Assembly (NCBI GenBank): GCA_946479205.1
Contig: CAMLFJ010000282.1
Span: forward strand, 1 to 5,101
Source: an uncultured bacterium
GTDB lineage: Bacteria; Methylomirabilota; Methylomirabilia; Rokubacteriales; CSP1-6
Direction: 5' to 3'
Length of the DNA stretch: 5,101 nt
The notes beneath the pieces were generated by a model, which was not told where the DNA came from, made no database searches, and saw only the letters and a list, made by a program, of their open reading frames with translations. Every line of letters begins with the position of its first letter. The first letter of the stretch is position 1. Below, in pieces: positions 1 to 5,101 of this stretch. A program made the translations under genes and the position numbers.

Positions 1-140
1 GGCCAGCCATCGAGCCGGCGGCCGATGCCCGGCGCGAACCCGTCGTCGACGGCGGAATGGCAGAGGGCGCACTGGATGCCGACCGACACGAGTCGTCCTT
101 GTGAATCGCGGTCACGAAACTCCGTCGACCGCGGCCGCAC
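1..140 (-). pseudogene. c-type cytochrome-like protein fragment (CxxCH), off the left edge and apparently 5'-truncated
   Basis: Read on the minus strand in the frame whose codons start at plus positions divisible by 3, this stretch is open and encodes a segment that includes VSVGIQCALCHSAVDDGFAP and then GIGRRLDGW. The CxxCH heme c attachment motif (C-A-L-C-H) lies at plus positions 57-71. From memory, the wording around it, including the preceding DSQGRL, matches a family of large GC-rich-bacterial cytochrome-like proteins, probably periplasmic, in which about 100 or more residues precede this motif. Here family-like sequence stops near position 119, and by about position 190 the DNA clearly encodes the oppositely oriented membrane protein, so the upstream part is absent. 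The 3' part lies outside the window. A GTG at 138-140 could start a short version, and a GTG at 87-89 has an AAGGA about six bases before it, but neither restores the usual N-terminus. It could be a decayed remnant, a short functional gene or an assembly junction. The heme motif is directly visible; the family and the truncation are recalled and inferred. Confidence 0.5.
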
Positions 141-2509
141 TCGCCGTAGGAGAAGGTGGCCGGGGCAGCTACAATCGGCGGCTGGAGGATCTCCGCCTGA
201 CGCTCGTCCTGCTGCTCTACGCGGCCACGCTGTTCGTCGGCGCCACGCTCCTGTTCGTCATGCAGCCGATGGTGGGCAAGATGATCCTGCCGCTGCTCGG
301 CGGCACGCCCGCGGTGTGGAGCACCTGCATGGTGTTCTTCCAGGCCGCGCTCCTGGGCGGCTACGCTTACGCGCACGCGAGCAGCGCGCGCCTGCGGCCC
401 TCGCGCCAGGCCCTCGTGCACCTGATCGTCCTCGCGCTGCCCCTCGCGGTGCTCCCCCTGGCCGTGAACCCGCGCCTGTTGCGGGGCGGCGAGGCCAACC
501 CGGTGTTCGACGTGCTCACGCTCCTGTCGGTCTCGGTGGGCCTGCCGTTCCTGGTGGTGAGCGCGACCGCGCCGCTGCTGCAGCAGTGGTTCACCCGGAC
601 CGGGCACCCGGCCGCGCGCGATCCGTACTTCCTCTACGCGGCCAGCAACCTCGGCAGCATGCTCGCGCTGCTCGGCTACCCGACCCTCGTCGAGCCGCGC
701 CTGCCCCTGCAGGGGCCGGGCTGGCTCACCCAGACCACGCTGTGGAGCGCGGGCTACGGCGTGCTCGCGGTGCTGACCGCGCTCTGCGCGCTGACCCTCT
801 GGTGGAAGCCGGCGGGCGCGGTGACCGCGCCTTCGGAGGAGACAGTGGACGCGCCCGCCGAGCCGGCCCTCGGCTGGCCGCGCCGGCTCCACTGGATCGC
901 CCTCGCCTTCGTGCCCTCGAGCCTGCTGCTGGGCGCGACCACCTACATCACCACCGACCTGGCCGCGGTGCCGCTGCTCTGGGTGCTGCCGCTCGCGATC
1001 TACCTGCTGACCTTCATCCTGGCCTTCGGCCGCTGGCCGCGCGTGCTCCACCGCGCGGTCGTCGCGATCACCCTGCCCCTCGTCCTCGTGGTGATCTTCC
1101 TGATGGTCTCGGCGTTGCCCGAGCGCATCTGGGTCACCGTGCTCTGGCACTTCGGCGTGCTCTTCGTGATCGCGCTCGCGTGCCACGGCGCGCTCGCCCT
1201 CGACCGGCCCGCCCCGCGCCACCTGACCGAGTTCTACCTGCTGATCTCGGTGGGCGGCGTCCTGGGCGGCCTCTTCAACGCGCTGCTGGCCCCGCTGATC
1301 TTCTCCTCGCTGATCGAGTATCCGCTCGTGATGGTGCTGGCCTGCGTGCTCGTGCGGGCGGGCCGCGGCGACGCCGGGCTCGGGTTCGGGGCCGGGGCGC
1401 TGCGGGCCGCCGCCCTCGTGCTGCTGGTGGCGGCCCTCGCCCTCGTGCTCTACTCGGAGTCGGCCACCCTCCGCGTGGACTTCTCGTTTCTGGCCCGCGT
1501 GCTCGACTGGAGCAGCGCGCAGGTCGGCGACCGGCTCGATCCGATCGAGCGGCCGCTCAACAAGGCGCTGATCTACGGCCCGCCCCTGCTGCTCGCCTGG
1601 CTCCTGCGCCGCCGGCCGCTCCACCTCGGGGTGGCGCTCGCCGCGGTGCTGCTGATATCGGGCTACGTGGACGCGAAGAACAACGACCAGATCCGCCAGA
1701 GCCGCTCCTTCTTCGGGGTGCTCCGCATCTCCCGCGATCGCGACCCGAAGGGCTACACCGAGCTGCGCCACGGCACCACGCTGCACGGGCGGCAGAGCCT
1801 CGAGCCCTCCCGGCGCGCGGAGCCCCTCTCGTACTACCAGTCGAAGGGCCCCATCGGCCAGCTCTTCACCGAGCTCGACCGGCGCCCGGGCGCGGTGCGC
1901 ATGGCGGTGGTCGGGCTCGGCACCGGCACCCTCGCGGCCTACGCGCGCCCCGGCGATCGCGTGACCTTCTACGAGATCGACCGCCTCGTGCGCGACGTGG
2001 CCTTCGATCCCCGTTACTTCACCTACGCGGCGGACGCGCGCGACCGCGCGGCGAGCGTGCGGCTGGAGCTGGGTGACGCGCGCATCCGCCTGGACGCGGT
2101 GCGCCGGGAGCGGCCGGAGGAGCGCTACGACGTGATCCTGGTGGACGCCTTCAGCTCGGACGCGATCCCCGTCCACCTGCTCACCCGGGAGGCCCTGCGA
2201 CTCTACTTCGACATGCTGGGGCCGCGCGGCATCGTCGCGCTGCACATCTCCAACCGCTACCTGCGGCTCGAGCCGGTCGTGGCCAACCTGGCGGTGGACC
2301 GCGGCTACGCGCGCCTGCTCCAGCACGGCGACACCGGCGACGTGCGCGGCGGGGTGGAGGCGAGCTGGGTCCTGCTGGCCCGGCGCCCCGAGGATTTCGG
2401 CGAGCTCGCGTCGGACTCGCGATGGACGGTGGCGCCGCTGGACCCGGAGCCCGCGGTCGGCATCTGGACCGACGACTTCCACAACCTGCTGGCGATCTTC
2501 AAGTGGTGA
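101..2509 (+). CDS. Polytopic membrane protein fused to a spermidine-synthase-like (SpeE-like) domain
   Basis: The 802-residue product has two parts. Residues about 33-530 are strongly hydrophobic, with about 12-14 likely membrane segments (for example 33-54, 72-92, 104-122, 138-160, 265-282, 287-309, 322-338, 345-365, 378-402, 435-451, 510-522). Family-like stretches include QPMVGKMILPLLGGTPAVW (55-73) and TTDLAAVPLLWVLPLAIYLL (284-303). Residues about 535-802 form a cytosolic Rossmann-fold domain with a nucleotide loop VGLGTGT (604-610), an acidic residue ending the next strand (E625), GDAR (658-661) and DAFSSDAIP (682-690). This arrangement is that of fused 'MFS/spermidine synthase' proteins. 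The DxxDP catalytic signature of true aminopropyltransferases is not present, so polyamine synthesis should not be assumed; the substrate is unknown. Residues 1-30 are hydrophilic and not family-like. GTG at 101 is the only ATG/GTG/TTG start before the first membrane segment but has no good ribosome site; ATG at 260 would cut into that segment. The gene ends 11 bases inside the convergent oxidoreductase gene. The family call is firm; the start is uncertain. Confidence 0.9.
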   Translation: MNRGHETPSTAAALAVGEGGRGSYNRRLEDLRLTLVLLLYAATLFVGATLLFVMQPMVGKMILPLLGGTPAVWSTCMVFFQAALLGGYAYAHASSARLRPSRQALVHLIVLALPLAVLPLAVNPRLLRGGEANPVFDVLTLLSVSVGLPFLVVSATAPLLQQWFTRTGHPAARDPYFLYAASNLGSMLALLGYPTLVEPRLPLQGPGWLTQTTLWSAGYGVLAVLTALCALTLWWKPAGAVTAPSEETVDAPAEPALGWPRRLHWIALAFVPSSLLLGATTYITTDLAAVPLLWVLPLAIYLLTFILAFGRWPRVLHRAVVAITLPLVLVVIFLMVSALPERIWVTVLWHFGVLFVIALACHGALALDRPAPRHLTEFYLLISVGGVLGGLFNALLAPLIFSSLIEYPLVMVLACVLVRAGRGDAGLGFGAGALRAAALVLLVAALALVLYSESATLRVDFSFLARVLDWSSAQVGDRLDPIERPLNKALIYGPPLLLAWLLRRRPLHLGVALAAVLLISGYVDAKNNDQIRQSRSFFGVLRISRDRDPKGYTELRHGTTLHGRQSLEPSRRAEPLSYYQSKGPIGQLFTELDRRPGAVRMAVVGLGTGTLAAYARPGDRVTFYEIDRLVRDVAFDPRYFTYAADARDRAASVRLELGDARIRLDAVRRERPEERYDVILVDAFSSDAIPVHLLTREALRLYFDMLGPRGIVALHISNRYLRLEPVVANLAVDRGYARLLQHGDTGDVRGGVEASWVLLARRPEDFGELASDSRWTVAPLDPEPAVGIWTDDFHNLLAIFKW
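170..175 (+). promoter_or_regulatory. Possible -10 element (TACAAT) for the membrane/SpeE-like gene
   Basis: TACAAT, one mismatch from the sigma70 -10 consensus, sits in an otherwise GC-rich stretch just before the region where the conserved protein begins. The hexamer 17 bases upstream (147-152, TAGGAG) is a poor -35 match. If real, transcription would begin near position 182, downstream of the GTG at 101, so that GTG could not be used on this transcript. The call is weak and rests on one short motif and its position. Confidence 0.25.
184..188 (+). promoter_or_regulatory. Shine-Dalgarno-like GGAGG ahead of an in-frame CTG at 197
   Basis: GGAGG lies eight bases before an in-frame CTG (197-199, residue 33 of the longest reading). 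Starting there would give a protein that begins directly at the first membrane segment, as I would expect for this family. The GTG at 101 has no comparable site before it. CTG starts are rare, so this may instead be the ribosome site of an ancestral start codon since lost, or chance purine-rich sequence inside the reading frame. Confidence 0.3.
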
Positions 2510-4112
2510 GGAAGCGCCGGCGGCGGCGCAGGATCTCGCGGGCCGCGTTCCAGCCGGGCGACCCCATCACTCCGCCGCCCGGGTGCGCGGCGGCCCCGCA
2601 GAGGTAGAGGCCCGCCACCGGGGTCTGGTAGCCCGCGTGGCCGGGTACCGGGCGCAGCGAGAAGAGCTGGCCCGGCGTCATCGCGCCCTGGAAGATGTTC
2701 CCGCCGGTGAGCCCGAACACCCGCTCGATGTCGAGCGGGGTCAGCACCTGCCGCGCGAGCACCGAGCGGCTGAAGTTGGGCGCGTACTCGTCGAGCAGCG
2801 CGAAGCAGCGGTCGGCAAAGGCCTCGCCGATCTGGTCCCAGCCCGGGCCACGGAGCGCGTAGGGCGCGTACTGCACGAAGATGGACATCAGGTGCCGGCC
2901 CGGCGGCGCCACCGTGGGATCCACCACCGAGGGGATCGTGCACTCGAGCACCGGACGCTCCGACGGACGGCCGTACTTCGCGTCGTCGTACGCGCGCTCG
3001 ATGTAGTCCAGATCGGGGCAGATGTGGATGGTGCCGCGGTGCTGGGGCCCGGGCGCTCCGCCGGGACACGCGGTGAAATTCGGCAGCTCGCTGAGCGCCA
3101 CGTTGATCTTCAGCGAGGCGCTCTCGTACGAGATGCGCGCCACCGCGTCGCGGAAACCCGCGGGCAGCGCCTCCGGGGGGAGCAGCCGCAGGAAGGTCAC
3201 GTTGGCGTCGGCGTTGCTCGCCACGATGCGGGCGCGGCATTCTTCCCCGCTCTCGAGCACCACGCCGGTCGCCCGGCCGTCGCGGACCGTGATGCGGGCC
3301 ACCGGCGCCTCGCAGCGGATCTCCACGCCCAGGTCGCGGGCCGCGCGCGCCAGGGCCTGGGTGAGCCCGCCCATGCCGCCGCGCACGTAGCCCCAGACGC
3401 CGCGCCGGCCGTCGGTCTCGCCCATCACGTGGTGGAAGAGCACGTAGCCGGTGCCCGGCGTGGACGGGCTCGCCATCGCCCCGATGATCGCGTCGGTGGC
3501 CAGCGTGGCCTTGAGCTCGGTGGATTCGAACCAGCGGTCGAGGATGGCCCGCGCGGGGCCGGTGAGCAGCTCGACCGCCTCCGAGGCCCCGTCGCCGAGG
3601 CGGGCGAACGAGCGGCCCAGTCCTAGGAGCCGGAGCAGCCCGCGCGGGCCCGGGCGCAGCAGATCGGGCGGGGTCATGCCGAGGGTGGGCTCCACGAAGG
3701 CGGCCACGCGCTCCAGCATGGCCTCGTACTCCGGATAGCGGGCCGCGTCGCGCGCGCTGAACTTGGCGATCTCGGCGCGCGTGGACGCCGCGTCCGGCCC
3801 CAGGGTGAGCGAGCGGCCGTCGGGCAGCGGCGTGAAGGACGAGGGACTGCGCGGGAGCACCGCGAAGCCGTAGTCGCCCAGGCGCAGGTCGCGGACGATC
3901 TCCTTCCGGAAGAGGCTGTTGACGTAGGCCGCGGTCGAGACCTTGAAGCCCGGGAAGGTCTCCTCGGTCACGCAGGCCCCGCCCACCAGATACCGCCGCT
4001 CGAGCACGAGCACGCGCAGCCCCGCGCGCGCCAGGTAGCACGCGGTGACGAGCCCGTTGTGCCCGGCGCCGATCACGATCACGTCGTGAGCGTTCCCCCG
4101 GGCCCCCGTCAC
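2499..4112 (-). CDS. FAD-dependent oxidoreductase, phytoene-dehydrogenase-like / PYROXD2-like
   Basis: The 537-residue product has an N-terminal FAD-binding Rossmann motif, VIVIGAGHNGLVTACYLARAG (11-31 region, glycines 15, 17 and 20), with E38 closing the second strand as the usual ribose-binding acid. It continues with GGACVTEETFPGF (44-56), WGYVRGGMGG (240-249), NIFQGAM (472-478) and a C-terminal FAD-contacting segment, GLYLCGAAAHPGGGV (501-515) followed by GSPGWNAAREIL (517-528). This order is that of the COG1233 phytoene desaturase-like superfamily, and the YVNSL, PLPDG and closing motifs point to the PYROXD2-like branch rather than true carotenoid desaturases. The length is normal for that branch. 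The reaction is a flavin-dependent redox step on an unknown, probably hydrophobic, substrate; no signal peptide or membrane anchor is visible. The start is GTG at 4110-4112, preceded by AGGTGA (plus positions 4117-4122), and overlaps the stop of the upstream binding-protein gene as GTGA, suggesting translational coupling. No carotenoid synthesis genes accompany it. The last residues are five arginines and FLTT, and this end overlaps the convergent gene. Confidence 0.9.
   Translation of the reverse strand: MTGARGNAHDVIVIGAGHNGLVTACYLARAGLRVLVLERRYLVGGACVTEETFPGFKVSTAAYVNSLFRKEIVRDLRLGDYGFAVLPRSPSSFTPLPDGRSLTLGPDAASTRAEIAKFSARDAARYPEYEAMLERVAAFVEPTLGMTPPDLLRPGPRGLLRLLGLGRSFARLGDGASEAVELLTGPARAILDRWFESTELKATLATDAIIGAMASPSTPGTGYVLFHHVMGETDGRRGVWGYVRGGMGGLTQALARAARDLGVEIRCEAPVARITVRDGRATGVVLESGEECRARIVASNADANVTFLRLLPPEALPAGFRDAVARISYESASLKINVALSELPNFTACPGGAPGPQHRGTIHICPDLDYIERAYDDAKYGRPSERPVLECTIPSVVDPTVAPPGRHLMSIFVQYAPYALRGPGWDQIGEAFADRCFALLDEYAPNFSRSVLARQVLTPLDIERVFGLTGGNIFQGAMTPGQLFSLRPVPGHAGYQTPVAGLYLCGAAAHPGGGVMGSPGWNAAREILRRRRRFLTT
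2514..2529. other. GC hairpin (6-bp stem, 4-base loop) at the convergent gene junction
   Basis: GCGCCG (2514-2519) and CGGCGC (2524-2529) form a perfect six-base inverted repeat around the loop GCGG, starting five bases after the stop of the rightward gene. It could slow or stop transcription from the left, but no T-run follows on either strand, so it is not a classical intrinsic terminator. It also falls in the five-arginine codon run at the end of the oxidoreductase gene, which is enough to explain such a palindrome. The structure is visible; a terminator role is doubtful. Confidence 0.25.
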
Positions 4113-5095
4113 TCGATCACCTGGTCCGCGCGGAGCAGCAGCGACTGCGGGATCGTCAGGCCCAGGGTCTTCGCGGTCTTGAGGTTGACGACCAGCTCGT
4201 ACTTGGTCGGCTGCTCGATGGGCAGGTCGCCGGGCTTCGCGCCCTTGAGGATGCGATCCACGTAGACCGGCACCCGCTGCTTCCAGAGCTCGACGATGTT
4301 CGGTCCGTACGCCATGAGGCCCCCCGACTCCGCCACCTCCCGGAAGGGCGCCACCAGCGGAAGCCGGTGCTTGATCGCCAGATCCGCGATGCGCCGGCGC
4401 TCCGCGAAGAAGGTCGAGCTCGACAGCACGAGGAGCGCGTCGGCGCCGTCCCGCTTCAGCGTCTCGATCGCGCCGTCGTACTGCGCGGTCTCCTGCACCT
4501 CGACCACGTGCACCTGGAGTCCCAGGGAGCGCGCGGCCGCCTCGGCCGCCCGGACCTGGCCCAGGCCGCCGGGCCGAGGCCAGGCGAGCACCCCCACACG
4601 GCGCATCCCCGGGAGCACGCCCTTGAGGAGCTCGAGGCGCTTGCCGGCCAGCTCGGGCGCGTGGAGCGTCAGGCCGGTGAGATTGCCGCCGGGCCGCGCG
4701 AGGCTCGCCACCCAGCCCTCCTCGACCGGATCGTCCACCGCGAAGGCCATGACGGTGGGGATCGTACGCGTGGCCGCCCGGGCCGCCGGGATCGCCAGGC
4801 TGCTCACCAGGATGACGTCGACCTTGAGGCCGACGAGCTCGGCGGCCAGCGCGGGCAGCCGGGAGAGGTCACCGTGCGCATAGCGCTGCTCGAGGATCAG
4901 GTTCTGCCCCGGCACCCAGCCCAGGCTGCGGATCGCGGGTTCGAACGCGGCGATCCCGAGGCCCGGGCTTCCCGGAAAGAGAAACCCCGCGCGGTACACC
5001 CGCCCCTTCGGTTGGGCCGCGACGCTGCGCGCCGAGGCCAGGACGCTCCCCGCGATCACGCCGATGAAGGCCCGCCGGTTCATTGCCCGCTTCAT
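4109..5095 (-). CDS. ABC transporter substrate-binding protein (PF04392 type), exported
   Basis: The 328-residue product is a periplasmic binding protein of the ABC_sub_bind (PF04392) family, whose best-known relatives bind amino-acid-like ligands such as tryptophan; this ligand is unknown. The N-terminus has NRRAFIG (6-12), a twin-arginine-like motif, then a hydrophobic stretch to about residue 22 and a likely signal peptidase site after SVAA (A27/Q28). No lipobox cysteine is seen. Family signatures are VYRAGFLFPGSPG (33-45), ARPGGNLTGLT (133-143), LPGMRRVGVLAWP (161-173), GGLMAYG (258-264) and the closing LPIEQPTKYELVVNLK (291-306) followed by LGLTIPQSLLLRAD. The length is typical, so the gene looks intact. 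M5 (ATG at 5081-5083) is an alternative start that gives the more usual MNRRAF beginning; neither has a clear ribosome site in the six bases of upstream sequence available. Its TGA overlaps the oxidoreductase GTG by four bases. No permease or ATPase gene follows it, so it is an orphan within this window. Confidence 0.93.
   Translation of the reverse strand: MKRAMNRRAFIGVIAGSVLASARSVAAQPKGRVYRAGFLFPGSPGLGIAAFEPAIRSLGWVPGQNLILEQRYAHGDLSRLPALAAELVGLKVDVILVSSLAIPAARAATRTIPTVMAFAVDDPVEEGWVASLARPGGNLTGLTLHAPELAGKRLELLKGVLPGMRRVGVLAWPRPGGLGQVRAAEAAARSLGLQVHVVEVQETAQYDGAIETLKRDGADALLVLSSSTFFAERRRIADLAIKHRLPLVAPFREVAESGGLMAYGPNIVELWKQRVPVYVDRILKGAKPGDLPIEQPTKYELVVNLKTAKTLGLTIPQSLLLRADQVIE
4117..4122 (-). 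promoter_or_regulatory. Ribosome binding site for the oxidoreductase, inside the end of the binding-protein gene
   Basis: On the minus strand AGGTGA ends four bases before the GTG start at 4112, within the last codons of the binding-protein gene. With the GTGA stop/start overlap (4109-4112) it supports the GTG as the true oxidoreductase start and suggests reinitiation by ribosomes finishing the upstream gene. Confidence 0.5.
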
Positions 5096-5101
5096 TGCGT
5101 G

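Noticed and set aside
25..2076. Long 683-residue open frame on plus overlapping the membrane/SpeE-like gene
   Set aside because: It is arginine/alanine/proline-rich with no domain motifs, and stays open because of high GC in a shifted frame; the overlapping frame has clear family motifs.
2514..2529. Intrinsic terminator for the rightward gene
   Set aside because: The stem is perfect but short, no T-run follows on either strand, and repeated arginine codons explain the palindrome; listed only as a hairpin.
2583..3626. 347-residue plus-strand open frame antisense to the oxidoreductase
   Set aside because: Composition is typical of the antisense of a GC-rich gene (R, A, H, V rich), with no recognisable domain and no convincing ribosome site.
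2305..4041. 578-residue minus-strand open frame overlapping the oxidoreductase
   Set aside because: Low-complexity R/A/P/G composition and no motifs; the alternative frame encodes a complete FAD enzyme over the same DNA.
2499..4112. Carotenoid phytoene desaturase (crtI)
   Set aside because: The fold is shared, but the motifs fit the PYROXD2-like branch better and no phytoene synthase or other carotenoid gene is nearby.
4296..4883. 195-residue plus-strand open frame antisense to the binding-protein gene
   Set aside because: Serine/arginine/alanine-rich shadow of a well-supported gene, with no domain motif.

Overview
This 5.1 kb window is very GC-rich (roughly 70% by eye) and almost entirely coding. 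It appears to come from a GC-rich environmental bacterium. The combination of a PF04392-type ABC substrate-binding protein, a PYROXD2-like FAD oxidoreductase, a membrane/spermidine-synthase fusion and a fragment of a CxxCH protein resembles what I recall from Rokubacteria/Methylomirabilota or similar soil lineages. That placement is inference from gene style, not from a marker gene.

Layout from left to right. (1) Positions 1 to about 119/140, minus strand: part of a c-type cytochrome-like protein with a CxxCH heme motif. It runs off the left edge, and its 5' part seems to be missing because the next gene begins there. (2) 101-2509, plus strand: a large polytopic membrane protein with a C-terminal spermidine-synthase-like Rossmann domain. 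Its true start is uncertain. (3) 2499-4112, minus strand: a phytoene-dehydrogenase-like/PYROXD2-like FAD oxidoreductase, whose 3' end overlaps the previous gene tail to tail by 11 bases. (4) 4109-5095, minus strand: an exported ABC-transporter substrate-binding protein (PF04392 type). Its stop codon overlaps the oxidoreductase start in a GTGA junction, so genes 4 and 3 form a two-gene, probably translationally coupled unit transcribed leftwards from a promoter beyond the right edge.

How they may work together: the exported binding protein and the oxidoreductase are probably co-expressed, but no permease or ATPase gene is in the window and no substrate can be read from the sequence. The membrane/spermidine-synthase fusion converges on this pair and has no evident link to it. 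There are no tRNA or rRNA genes, CRISPR arrays, insertion sequences or convincing terminators, and no gene-free stretch over 300 bases. I found no evidence of a new defence, mobile or biosynthetic system. The most notable points are the truncated cytochrome next to a gene with an odd start region, and the coupling of a binding protein to an oxidoreductase.
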